The notes beneath the pieces were generated by a model. It searched no databases. It had not been told where the DNA came from and saw nothing but the letters and a program-made list of their open reading frames with translations. From JACKNG01 sp040220855 (lineage in GTDB: Bacteria > Pseudomonadota > Gammaproteobacteria > Ga0077536): DNA of 64,000 bases. Location: assembly GCA_040220855.1 (NCBI GenBank), contig JAVJVZ010000029.1:1-64000 (forward strand), read 5' to 3'. Positions 26,264 through 34,793 of the stretch are shown here, piece by piece. A program made the position numbers and the translations under genes. The first letter of the stretch is position 1. Each line of letters starts with the position of its first letter.

Positions 26264-27565
26264 CTAGTCGCGGCCCGTGCAGTTGGCGTAGTAGGTCACC
26301 GTTGCCGGCCAGTCGGAGAAGATGCCGAGGATGCCGACACGCCGTGAGAGCACGTCGAGCGCTTCGTACATGTCGCCGTCTGTCTCGATGGCGGCGCCGG
26401 TCGGGTCGAACTGGTAGTACCAGCCGCCCTGGGCGGCGCCGCGCGTGAGGTTGGCGCGCTCGAAGGTCCAGGTGATGATGTCGAGGCCGGCGCGCTTGAT
26501 TTCGCGCGCGTAGTCCGACGGCACGACTTTGCCGTTGCGCACCGACAGCAACGCCCACATCGGTGGCGCGAAGATGTTGACGCCCGCGTCGGCGACCGCG
26601 CGCAGCTCGCCGAAGGTGAGCCCCGGGACGGCCGGCGAGGCGGTCGGGTCGATGCTGTCGAGGTAGACCGCCTGGCGGCCGAAACGCGGCTCGTGCTCAA
26701 TCCAGTAGAGCACGTCGTCGACGTTGAACGACTGCGCCCACACGTCACGCGCGGGGATGCCGGCGGCCTTGTATTCGTCGACGAGCTTCTGCGCATAGGC
26801 CTCCTGGCTGCCGAACACCTCGGCAATGCGTGCCGGGTCACCGCCCTTGAGTTCCGGGGTGAACTTGGCGCCGAGGCGCTTGATCAGGCGGATGCTCTCG
26901 GCATGGGTGACCAGCGTTCCGCGACCAGTGTAGACGTCCGTGCGCCAGTTGGCGGTACCGCCGAGGTAGCCTTCGGCCGTGGTCGCGGCGGGGTTGGCGG
27001 CATCCATCTTGCCGGTGAGGGTCCGGAATTCGGCGAGCGTGAGGTCGCTCGCGCAGCATTTCGGGCTGGAACCCGGTCCCGTCCACGGCACACTGCACTT
27101 GGCGTTCAACTCGGTGGCAACGATGTTGGTCGTGGTGTGCAGATCACACTCGGCGTGCCGGCAGACCAGCTCACCATCGCTGGTGAAGGTCACGTCGCAC
27201 TCGATGATACCGGCGCCCATGCGCGCAGCCGCCTCGTAAGATTCCTTGGTGTGTTCGGGAAACTGCATCGGTGCGCCGCGGTGGCCGATGGAAAAGTCGG
27301 ACTTGCGCGGCTCGTCGTTCCTGCATGAGAGCAGTTCACGCTTGAGCGCGCTCTTGCTCATGCCGTCGACGAGGTAGTGAGGCCGCGGTCCGAGTTCGAC
27401 GTTGATACGCGCGTGGCGCTCGTGGTCGTGGCCACGCTCCTGGTGCTGCTGGCGGCCGCGATCGTCGTCGCGGTCGCGGTGGTGATGGCGGTCACCGTCT
27501 GCGCAGGCCGTTGCTGCGCAGGCGGCGAGCAGACCCGCCCATGCGAGTTTGATGGTCATGTGCAT
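26264..27565 (-). CDS. Exported glycerophosphodiester phosphodiesterase-like protein
   Basis: Likely hydrolyses glycerophosphodiesters in the periplasm (433 residues, TIM-barrel GDPD domain). A signal peptide covers about residues 1-22. Next comes a His/Arg/Asp-rich linker (DRHHHRDRDDDRGRQQHQER) that could bind metal. The catalytic start is FSIGHRGAPMQFPEHTKES with the active His, followed by IIECDVTFTSDGELVCRHAE, the metal-binding Glu and Asp pair and second His. PELKGG and DIITWTFER fit later barrel strands. AGGAGAGGG precedes the ATG. It is monocistronic and divergent from the LLM oxidoreductase gene. Confidence 0.88.
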   Translation of the reverse strand: MHMTIKLAWAGLLAACAATACADGDRHHHRDRDDDRGRQQHQERGHDHERHARINVELGPRPHYLVDGMSKSALKRELLSCRNDEPRKSDFSIGHRGAPMQFPEHTKESYEAAARMGAGIIECDVTFTSDGELVCRHAECDLHTTTNIVATELNAKCSVPWTGPGSSPKCCASDLTLAEFRTLTGKMDAANPAATTAEGYLGGTANWRTDVYTGRGTLVTHAESIRLIKRLGAKFTPELKGGDPARIAEVFGSQEAYAQKLVDEYKAAGIPARDVWAQSFNVDDVLYWIEHEPRFGRQAVYLDSIDPTASPAVPGLTFGELRAVADAGVNIFAPPMWALLSVRNGKVVPSDYAREIKRAGLDIITWTFERANLTRGAAQGGWYYQFDPTGAAIETDGDMYEALDVLSRRVGILGIFSDWPATVTYYANCTGRD

Positions 27566-27813
27566 GATTTCCCTCTCCTGAGTGTAGGCGACGCGACAGA
27601 GCTGTTGCGTCGCACGTTGTTTTGGCGCCGCCCGGAGGATCCTGGCGCGGTGCCTGAAGCACGTTAGGTGCCGCGTGTGGCGACACGATGGCGGGTGCGT
27701 GATGATTGGGTTGCGGTTCGGTGTCCAGCGCGTTGCGAGCGCGTTACGGCCCGTTCCAGGCGTGCGGCGGCGGTGTGCTATAACAACGCCCCGTTTCCCG
27801 GAGGAGGTCGGCC

Positions 27814-29067
27814 ATGAAGCTGATGTGGTTCCACCTGATGCCGTATACCGAGCTGCCCGAGGACTTCAAGGAGCAGCACCCGTCGGTCTGGATCGACATC
27901 GATCCGAAGCTCTTCGATCCGGCGCGCGGCCATCTCATGTACAACGATTTCATCGACGAGCTCGAGTACGCCGCCGAAGTCGGGTTCGACGCCATCTGTG
28001 TCAACGAGCACCATGCCAACGGCTACGGCCTGATGCCCTCGCCGAACCTCATTGCTTCCTCGCTGGCGCGCTCCACCAAGGATGCGGCGCTCTGCATCAT
28101 GGGCAACTCGGTGGCACTGTATAACCCGCCGACGCGGGTCGCCGAGGAGATGGCGATGATCGACTGCATCTCCGGCGGACGCATGATCGCGGGCTTTCCC
28201 GTCGGCAGTCCGCAGGACACGGTGTTCGCCTACGGGCAGAACCCGAGCATGCTGCGCCAGCGCTACTTCGAGGCCATCGAGTTCATCCTGCGCGCGTGGA
28301 CGGCTGACGAAGTGTTCGCCTTCGACGGCCGCTTCAACAAGCAGCGTTACGTCAACGTGTGGCCGCGCCCGATCCAGCAGCCGCATCCGCCGGTGTGGAT
28401 CCCGGGCGGCGGCTCGGTCGAGACCTGGCGCTACTGCGCGCAGAACGATTACGTCTACTGCTTCCTGTCCTACTTCGGCTACAAGATCGCGCGCGAGCAG
28501 ATGCACGGCTACTGGGCCGAGATGGACCGCCTCGGCAAGGACCGCAACCCGTTCCGCGCCGGCTTCCTGCAGTTCATCGGCGTCGGTGAGACCAAGAAGG
28601 AAGCGATGGAGCTCTACCGTGAGCCGGCCGAGTACTTCTACGGCCGCTGCCTACACGTCGACCCGCGCTGGGTGGTGCCGCCGGGCTACATGACAGAAGC
28701 GACGATTCGCGCACGCGTGGAGTCGCAGGTGCAGCTCGCGGCCAAGGCTTCAGCCGGCGGCGGGCCGTCGATCAACCAGAATGCGAAGGACTTCGAGGGT
28801 ATCGTCGAGAACGGCTACGTGCTCTGTGGCGACCCGGACGAAGTCGCGGATAAGCTGCGCGAAGTGGCACTCGATCTCGGTGTCGGGCACCTGATGCTGC
28901 TGCTCCAGTTCGGCAACATGAGCAAGGAGCTCACGCGCTACAACACGAAGCTCTTCGCCGAGAAGGTGATGCCGCAGATCCGTGACCTGTTCGAGGACGA
29001 GTGGGAAGACCACTGGTGGGTGAAGCCGCTCGAGCCGGCGCGGCGCGCTCGCTCGGAGGCCGCCTGA
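27814..29067 (+). CDS. LLM-class flavin-dependent oxidoreductase (luciferase-like monooxygenase)
   Basis: A bacterial-luciferase-type (beta/alpha)8 flavin enzyme of 417 residues that uses FMNH2 or F420H2. Recognised segments: FDAICVNEHHANGYGLMPSP, NSVALYNPPTRVAEEMAMID, CISGGRMIAGFPVGSP and PPVWIPGGGSVETWRY. It probably oxygenates a hydrophobic substrate; substrate and flavin donor are unknown. GGAGGAGG lies just before the ATG. The stop overlaps the next start (TGATG at 29065-29069), so it is coupled to the hydrolase. Confidence 0.9.
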   Translation: MKLMWFHLMPYTELPEDFKEQHPSVWIDIDPKLFDPARGHLMYNDFIDELEYAAEVGFDAICVNEHHANGYGLMPSPNLIASSLARSTKDAALCIMGNSVALYNPPTRVAEEMAMIDCISGGRMIAGFPVGSPQDTVFAYGQNPSMLRQRYFEAIEFILRAWTADEVFAFDGRFNKQRYVNVWPRPIQQPHPPVWIPGGGSVETWRYCAQNDYVYCFLSYFGYKIAREQMHGYWAEMDRLGKDRNPFRAGFLQFIGVGETKKEAMELYREPAEYFYGRCLHVDPRWVVPPGYMTEATIRARVESQVQLAAKASAGGGPSINQNAKDFEGIVENGYVLCGDPDEVADKLREVALDLGVGHLMLLLQFGNMSKELTRYNTKLFAEKVMPQIRDLFEDEWEDHWWVKPLEPARRARSEAA

Positions 29068-29852
29068 TGGGTGCAGCTCCCGCTACGCAGACGCTCGAGG
29101 TCAACGGCCACCCGGTACGCGTGTGGCGACAGGGCAGCGGGCCCCGCGTCGGCTTCCTGCCCGGCATCGGTGGACTGCCACGCTGGACGCCGTTCCTCGA
29201 GCAGCTGGCGGCGCGGCACGAGGTGGTCGCACCGTCGCTGCCGGGATTGCCCGGCGCGACCGGCCACGACGAACTCGATTCGCTCTTCGACTGGCTGCTG
29301 GCGACGCGTGACATCCTGCTCGCGGCCGGCCTCGAGGGCAGTGACCTCGTTGCCGTCTCCGCTTCCGGCGCGCTCGCCGCCGACGTCGCCGCCGTGTGGC
29401 CCGGCATGGTCCGTCGTCTCGCCCTGATCGCGCCCTTCGGCCTGTTCGATGCCGCCGAGCCCGCGACCGATATCTGGGCGTTGCGCCCCGGCCACCTGCC
29501 GGACTTCATGTGCCGCGACCGCGAGACCTACAAGGCCTTCATCGAACAACCGGACGATGCCGACCCGGTGGAGTGGAAGGTCGAGCAGATGCGCGCCCTC
29601 GAGGCCACCGCGCGCTACCTCTTCCCGACCGGTAACACCGGCCTCGACAAGCGCCTGCACCGTCTCGCCTGCCCGCTGTTGCTGCTGCGCGGCGAGGCCG
29701 ACCGCGTCATCCCGCGCAGCTACCTCGAACGCATGGCGGCGCTCGCCGGCGGCGCGGCGCGCGTGGAGGACATTCCCGCTGCCGGCCACCTCGCCGAGCT
29801 CGATGAGCCGGCGGCGGTGGCGGCCGCCATCGAACGCTTCCTGGGTGCCTGA
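29067..29852 (+). CDS. Alpha/beta-hydrolase fold protein
   Basis: A 261-residue alpha/beta hydrolase of unknown substrate. Landmarks: GFLPGIGGLPRWTPFLEQLA for the oxyanion loop, the nucleophile elbow VAVSASGALAADV, an acid in LRGEADRVIP and the His in IPAAGHLAELDEP. The elbow reads S-A-S-G in place of the usual G-x-S-x-G. It starts on the last base of the LLM stop codon and its own stop is followed one base later by the SDR start, so the three genes form one translational unit, probably consecutive catabolic steps. Confidence 0.86.
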   Translation: MGAAPATQTLEVNGHPVRVWRQGSGPRVGFLPGIGGLPRWTPFLEQLAARHEVVAPSLPGLPGATGHDELDSLFDWLLATRDILLAAGLEGSDLVAVSASGALAADVAAVWPGMVRRLALIAPFGLFDAAEPATDIWALRPGHLPDFMCRDRETYKAFIEQPDDADPVEWKVEQMRALEATARYLFPTGNTGLDKRLHRLACPLLLLRGEADRVIPRSYLERMAALAGGAARVEDIPAAGHLAELDEPAAVAAAIERFLGA

Positions 29853-29853
29853 C

Positions 29854-30582
29854 GTGGGCCGTCTCGAAGCCAAGGTCGCCATCATCACCGGCGCCGCACG
29901 TGGCCAGGGCGCGGCGGAGGCCGCGCTGTTCGCAGCCGAGGGCGCTGTGGTCTACGCGACCGATGTCATCGAGCCGCAGGGGGCGCTGCCCGCCGGTGTG
30001 ACCTTCCTGCGCCACGACGTCGCCAGCGAAGCGGACTGGCAGGAGATCGTGGCGGCGGCGATGTCTGCTCACGGACGCATCGACGTGCTGGTCAACAACG
30101 CCGGCATCTTCCGCGAGGGGCGCCTGCTCGAGACCACGCTCGAGGACTACCAGCGCGTGGTCGCCGTCAACCAGGTCGGCGTCTTCCTCGGCATGAAGGC
30201 GGTGGCACAACCCATGCGCGCGGCCGGGCGCGGCAGTATCGTCAACGTCTCCTCGCTGGCCGGCATGGAAGGCACCGTCGGCGCCTTTGCCTACGGCGCG
30301 AGCAAGTGGGCCGTGCGCGGCATGAGCAAGAACGCGGCACAGGAACTCGGCCGCTTCGGCGTGCGCGTGAACTCGGTGCATCCCGGGTTCATCGAGACCG
30401 ACATGATGCAGCAGACCCCGGCGGTGACCTCGGGCAAGCTCGAGCGCGTGCTGCGCCAGGTGCCGTTGGCGCGTGCCGGCACGGTCGACGAGGTTGCGAA
30501 CCTCGTGCTGTTCCTCGCCAGCGACGAGAGCGCCTACTGCACCAACGGCGAATTCGTCGTCGACGGCGGCCTGCACCGCTGA
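29854..30582 (+). CDS. Short-chain dehydrogenase/reductase
   Basis: A classical SDR of 242 residues using NAD(P)H. It has the cofactor motif TGAARGQG, the structural NNAG, the catalytic Ser in VNVSSLAG and Tyr-Lys in YGASKWA, and ends with VVDGGLHR. The start is a GTG one base after the hydrolase stop. The Asp in ATDVIEP suggests NAD preference. It probably oxidises an alcohol in the pathway of the preceding genes. Confidence 0.92.
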   Translation: MGRLEAKVAIITGAARGQGAAEAALFAAEGAVVYATDVIEPQGALPAGVTFLRHDVASEADWQEIVAAAMSAHGRIDVLVNNAGIFREGRLLETTLEDYQRVVAVNQVGVFLGMKAVAQPMRAAGRGSIVNVSSLAGMEGTVGAFAYGASKWAVRGMSKNAAQELGRFGVRVNSVHPGFIETDMMQQTPAVTSGKLERVLRQVPLARAGTVDEVANLVLFLASDESAYCTNGEFVVDGGLHR

Positions 30583-30598
30583 GCCCGTCGACGCCTGC

Positions 30599-31267
30599 AT
30601 GCGCGCTTTCGCCGAGCTGTATGCGCGTGCCTGTGCGCGCAAAGGCGGGGCGGCCGCAGTCGAGGCCTTGATTCCGCCGGTCGCGAGCCCCGCCGAGCTC
30701 GCCGCCATCGGTGACGATCGCTGGCTCTCGGAAATGAGCCGCTGCGTGTTCCAGGCCGGCTTCGTGTGGCGCGTGGTGGCGGCCAAGTGGCCGGCCTTCG
30801 AACAGGCACTCCAGGGCTTCGACCCGCACGTCGTCGCCCACTTGTCACCGGACGATCTCGATCGCCTGCTGGCGGACGCGAGCCTCATCCGCCATCACGC
30901 CAAGATGCACGCGCTGGTCGACAACGCCACCTTCATTCTCGACCTCGCCGCCGAGCACGGCAGTGCCGGCGCCTTCTTCGCCGCCTCGCCGCCCGAGCGT
31001 TACGTCGACCTGCTGCTGCTCCTCAAGCGCCGCGGGTGTCGTCTCGGCGGCATGGCGGCGCAGTATTTCCTGCGCCGCATGGGAATGGAATCCTTCGTGC
31101 TCGCGCGCGACGTCGTGCGCGTGCTGGTGGCCGAGGACGTGGTGGATCGCGCCCCCGGCTCGCAGCGCGACCTGCGCGCGGTGCAGGCGGCCTTCGACCA
31201 TTGGCGCGCCGAATCGGGGCGTAACCTGACCGCCATCAGTCGCGTGCTGTCGATGAGCGTAGACTGA
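30599..31267 (+). CDS. Tag-like protein (DNA-3-methyladenine glycosylase I superfamily), divergent
   Basis: A 222-residue protein related to 3-methyladenine DNA glycosylase I. The matching segment is VFQAGFVWRVVAAKWPAFEQ followed by FDPHVVAHLSPDDLDRLLAD and IRHHAKMHALVDNA. In E. coli Tag the catalytic Glu38 precedes the QQAG motif; aligned by hand, this protein has Cys in its place. The N- and C-terminal zinc ligands of Tag also seem absent. It belongs to a longer subgroup with the tail AVQAAFDHWRAESGRNLTAI. It follows the SDR by 16 bases in a catabolic operon, so its job may differ from DNA repair. Confidence 0.72.
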   Translation: MRAFAELYARACARKGGAAAVEALIPPVASPAELAAIGDDRWLSEMSRCVFQAGFVWRVVAAKWPAFEQALQGFDPHVVAHLSPDDLDRLLADASLIRHHAKMHALVDNATFILDLAAEHGSAGAFFAASPPERYVDLLLLLKRRGCRLGGMAAQYFLRRMGMESFVLARDVVRVLVAEDVVDRAPGSQRDLRAVQAAFDHWRAESGRNLTAISRVLSMSVD

Positions 31268-31310
31268 GCGCTTTCCAGGCAATCCCGAGTACGGGCGAGG
31301 TGAGCACAGC

Positions 31311-31655
31311 ATGGCAAAGACGGTCGAGGAACTGGTCAAGGAGGCGCGCGCGGCAGTAACCGAAGTGGACGTCGAGCGCGCGCGCGAACTGCACGCGGCG
31401 GGTGCCACGTTCATCGACGTGCGCGAGCCGCCGGAATGGGACAAGGGCACGGTCGAAGGGGCGCTGCGCATCCCGCGCGGGGTGCTCGAATGGAAGGTCG
31501 GCGGCGAGCAGCAGCTCACCGATCGCAGCGCGCCGGTGGTGGTCTACTGCCAGAGCGGCGGCCGCTCGGCGATGGCCGCACGGGTGCTGGGGGAGATGGG
31601 TTGGACGAGCGTCGTCTCGCTGGCCGGCGGCTACGGCGCGTGGAGCGCGGAGTAG
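31311..31655 (+). CDS. Rhodanese-domain sulfurtransferase
   Basis: A 114-residue single rhodanese domain. The active-site loop is YCQSGGRSAMAARVL with the catalytic Cys, and TFIDVREPPEWDKGTVEGAL is the family CH2A-like motif. It probably moves sulfane sulfur to cyanide or a thiol acceptor. GAGGTGAG precedes the ATG. It lies between the Tag-like gene and the acyl-CoA dehydrogenase. Confidence 0.9.
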   Translation: MAKTVEELVKEARAAVTEVDVERARELHAAGATFIDVREPPEWDKGTVEGALRIPRGVLEWKVGGEQQLTDRSAPVVVYCQSGGRSAMAARVLGEMGWTSVVSLAGGYGAWSAE

Positions 31656-31797
31656 GGTCCGCAGCGGCCGCGTTGGTCGAGCGGGTGTCCCGCCCTCGGA
31701 CGGGCGCCGCACCGGACGGCGTGTGGTTTTGCCTTGCGCGCATTGCTCGCGGGACAATGCCGGACAGCCCAGAGATTACTCGCAGAGGAATGCACTT

Positions 31798-33153
31798 ATG
31801 AACGCGCAAGCCGCCGAGAGCTTCGAGAGCCGGGTCGAGGAGGGCTACCGCCTGCTCGAGCCACGCCAGAAATACACCCAGGCTTTCTGCACCGAAGACG
31901 AGATCCAGATTGCCGAACACATCCGTGACTTCATCACCAAGGAAGTCATGCCCTACCGCCACGATCTCGAGGGCGGCTGGCATCGCGACGACAAGCTCGC
32001 CAAGGAAACGCTGCATCGCCTCTACGCCAAGCTGGTCGATCTCGGCGTGACCAAGACCAACCTGCCGGAGGCCTGGGGCGGGCTCGGCTACTCGCCGGTG
32101 GTGCGGCAGATGATCAACGAAGAGCTGTCGCGCGCCGACATCGGCCTCGCCACCAAGGTCGGCAAGATCCACTGGATCGTGTCCTGCATGGTGGCGGCGA
32201 AGCGCGACGACCTGCTCGAAGAGTTCGCCCCGCGCATCGTCGGCGAAGATTCCTGGACCGCCTGCGTCGCGATCACCGAGCCGGCCGGCGGCGCCAACGT
32301 CGAGGATCCGGCGCTCGAGTACCGCACGCTGCGCGTGATTGCGAAGGAAGACGGCGGCGACTACGTGATCAACGGCCACAAGCTGTGGCCGGGACCGTCC
32401 GGCTACCTCGACCGCTTCCAGAGCACGCACATGAAGGGCCATCTCGGCTACTGGACGGTGGCGACCACCGATCCGAAGGCCGGCGCGGCGGGCGTCGGCC
32501 TGTTCTACGTGCCGCCGGACGCCAAGGGCCTCGAGTTCTCCAATCCCTACGAGAAGATGGGCTTCTCCTTCACCGAGTCGAACTCCGACATCTGGTACAA
32601 CGACGTGCGCATCCCCAAGCGCTACCGCATCGATACCGAGCCCGGGCAGGGCGCCCAGCTGGTGTCGGGTTTCATCATCGCGCTCGGTCGCCTGGCCGGC
32701 GCGGCGCGCCTGGTGGGCCTGTCGGAAGCGGTGCTCGAGATCGTGCTCGACTGGAGTCAGCACCGCATCATCGCCGGCACGCCGATGCGCGAGCGGTCGC
32801 TCTTCGCGACCTACCTGGCGGAGATGTATCGCGCCATCGACATCGCGCGGCAGTATTACCTCTCGGTCACCTGGCAGGTCACGCGGCCCGACGTCTACGG
32901 CACGCCGTGGACGAAGGAGATGAAGGCGAAGTGCTCGGCCGCACGTTCCTACGCCGGCGACACGGCGCAGATGGTGTGCAACCGCGCGATGGAGCTGATG
33001 GGCTCGGCCGGTTACGCCTACGAGAGCCACGTCGAGAAGTACATGCGCGACTACAAGATCGTGCAGATGTGGCTCGGCGGTGCACAGCGCGATCGCCTCG
33101 ACATCGCGCAGGGCCTCTACGGGCCGTTCAAGTGGGCGGGCTCGGACTTCTGA
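31798..33153 (+). CDS. Acyl-CoA dehydrogenase family protein
   Basis: FAD enzyme of 451 residues that introduces a double bond into an acyl-CoA or related thioester. Landmarks: LPEAWGGLGYSPVVRQMINE, ACVAITEPAGGANVEDPA near the FAD/substrate site, YVINGHKLWPGPSG, MGFSFTESNSDIWYNDVRIP, and RAMELMGSAGYAYESHVEKY then MRDYKIVQMWLGG at the C-terminus. It is longer than the 380-residue short-chain enzymes, with an extended N-terminus. AGAGGA lies about nine bases before the ATG. It ends the seven-gene plus-strand run that began with the LLM enzyme. Confidence 0.9.
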   Translation: MNAQAAESFESRVEEGYRLLEPRQKYTQAFCTEDEIQIAEHIRDFITKEVMPYRHDLEGGWHRDDKLAKETLHRLYAKLVDLGVTKTNLPEAWGGLGYSPVVRQMINEELSRADIGLATKVGKIHWIVSCMVAAKRDDLLEEFAPRIVGEDSWTACVAITEPAGGANVEDPALEYRTLRVIAKEDGGDYVINGHKLWPGPSGYLDRFQSTHMKGHLGYWTVATTDPKAGAAGVGLFYVPPDAKGLEFSNPYEKMGFSFTESNSDIWYNDVRIPKRYRIDTEPGQGAQLVSGFIIALGRLAGAARLVGLSEAVLEIVLDWSQHRIIAGTPMRERSLFATYLAEMYRAIDIARQYYLSVTWQVTRPDVYGTPWTKEMKAKCSAARSYAGDTAQMVCNRAMELMGSAGYAYESHVEKYMRDYKIVQMWLGGAQRDRLDIAQGLYGPFKWAGSDF

Positions 33154-33168
33154 GCGCGGTGTGATACG

Positions 33169-33195
33169 GGCGCGCGGCGCGGCTCGCCGCGCGCC
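33169..33195. terminator. Perfect 11-bp hairpin after the acyl-CoA dehydrogenase gene
   Basis: GGCGCGCGGCG (33169-33179) is the reverse complement of CGCCGCGCGCC (33185-33195), with a five-base loop CGGCT. It begins 16 bases after the stop at 33153. No U-run follows, so termination may need Rho or the hairpin may protect the 3' end. Confidence 0.6.
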
Positions 33196-33305
33196 GAGGC
33201 AGCCGCGCGTGACGTGCCGCAGGCCGCCGTGCCGTCACGACGTGGCGCCGAGGCGGGTCCCGTGCCGGAGGCTGTGCGGCCAGGCGGCTGACTTCACGCG
33301 GTCAC

Positions 33306-33327
33306 TTATCCACAGGTGTCTGACCCC
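33306..33327 (+). repeat. TGTCTGACC-type repeat
   Basis: TTATCCACAGGTGTCTGACC then CC, the same unit as at 21120-21201. It lies between the acyl-CoA dehydrogenase and a PEP-CTERM gene that converge, 18 bases past the end of the latter. Confidence 0.82.
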
Positions 33328-33344
33328 GGTTGTGGGCCACCGGC

Positions 33345-34385
33345 TCAGCTACGTCGTCGCCGCCGGCGCAGCAGCACCACGACCAGCAGGCCGCAGGGTG
33401 CACCGAGGGCGGGCAGGGGTACCGGAGTGAATGACGACAGTGCCATGTTGGCATTGCCGAAGTTGGCTGCATTAGCGAGCGGATAGGCGCCCGCGTAGAG
33501 CGCCGATTGGAGCGTGACGCTGCCGAGGTCGGGGCTCGCGCCGAAGGCGACGGCGAAGGCGCCGGTCGAGCTGCCCTGGTGCAGGTCGACCTGTCCGACA
33601 CCCGACGACCACACGGCGACGCCGACCTGGGCGAACACGCGGAAGCGCACGTCGACGGTGCCGCCGACCTCGGCTGCGATACTGACGTGGAATTCGGGTG
33701 TGGCCGGATCGAGCAGGCCACTGGCAACGTGGGGAACGAGGAGATCTTCGCCCTGCAGGCGAAAATGATCGCCGCCGTTCCAGTTCTGCGAGCCGAGCGT
33801 CGCAAGATCCGCGCCGCGTGAGAACAGCGCGCCGGTGAACTGGTAGCGAATCGAGTTGCCGTTGTTGCTGCCGTAAGACGCTGCCGGATCGCCGTAGGCA
33901 TCATGCACGAGCGTGGTGATGGTGGCTGCGTGGAATCCGAAATCGAGCGTGAGCGGGGTGCCGTCGGGGAGTGTCGAGGAGCTGACGGTGAGTTCGTCGA
34001 TGTAATCGATGTAGCCGCCGCCGCTCGCCGAACGCAGCGAGCCGACGCCGAAGGCGCTGATGCCCTCGGCATACGCGCCGACGGCGAGCGCGCTGCCGCT
34101 CAGGCTCGAGCGCACCTCGGAATTCACGCTCAGGTTAGGCCCGCCGAAGCTCGACGACGTGGCGCGCGTGCTGAGGTCGTCGGGCGGCGCGTGGGTAATG
34201 GCGCCACCGACATCGCTGATGGTGAAACCGGGATTGGCGATGCGGGCGTCGATGCGGCCGCCGAGTTCGACCGCGGCAGGCGCCGCGAGCGGGAGCAGCG
34301 TCGCGCCGCCGAACAGGAGAAACACGGGGACGAGGCCCGGGGTGCGCGAGCTGCGCGAACGTGCGGCTGACTGATCGGCTGGCAT
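33345..34385 (-). CDS. Exported PEP-CTERM-like protein, function unknown
   Basis: A 346-residue exported protein with no known domain. The N-terminus has a long basic lead followed by a hydrophobic helix (VPVFLLFGGATLLPLAAPAA). The C-terminus is a variant sorting tail: TPVPLPALG, a hydrophobic stretch (APCGLLVVVLL) and RRRRRRS. The internal VAFGASPDLGSVTLQSALYAG parallels the PEP-CTERM protein at 6489. GGGGAG lies seven bases before the ATG. It is flanked at its 3' end by the repeat at 33306-33327. Confidence 0.76.
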   Translation of the reverse strand: MPADQSAARSRSSRTPGLVPVFLLFGGATLLPLAAPAAVELGGRIDARIANPGFTISDVGGAITHAPPDDLSTRATSSSFGGPNLSVNSEVRSSLSGSALAVGAYAEGISAFGVGSLRSASGGGYIDYIDELTVSSSTLPDGTPLTLDFGFHAATITTLVHDAYGDPAASYGSNNGNSIRYQFTGALFSRGADLATLGSQNWNGGDHFRLQGEDLLVPHVASGLLDPATPEFHVSIAAEVGGTVDVRFRVFAQVGVAVWSSGVGQVDLHQGSSTGAFAVAFGASPDLGSVTLQSALYAGAYPLANAANFGNANMALSSFTPVPLPALGAPCGLLVVVLLRRRRRRS

Positions 34386-34793
34386 GGTGGTCTCCCCGGC
34401 GCTGGCTGGCGCCGCCGCCCGTGGCAGAAGCCCGGTTCGCAGTCGTGGCGTGACCGTAATCGGGCGCCAAGGGCAGCGTGGCGCGTTCCCTGGTCATCGG
34501 CCGGGGCTCGCGCGGGTCGTCGCGCGGCGCGTGGTTGCACCACGCCGCCGGGCGCTCACCCCTGGCGACGGCTTGTCTTCACAACTGTAGACGGGCGTCG
34601 ATGGCGTCGCCACGCCACGCGCTGCCGGGGCATCGTCAACGTGAAGGATTACCGTCGCCGCGGATTTCCCCGTGCTGCGGCTGGGGCGTGGCACGGGCCG
34701 CATTGCAATCGACCATACGCCCCGGTATAGTGCGTCGCCAACACCATACGCAGGCGTACGGAATGCCGGCGGATGGCGGCGACCCGCGACGGG
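34386..34793. other. Intergenic region, no gene seen
   Basis: About 408 bases between the PEP-CTERM gene start and the TetR gene end, both on the minus strand. No reading frame looks protein-like. It should hold the PEP-CTERM promoter and the TetR terminator; neither could be placed with confidence. Confidence 0.5.
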
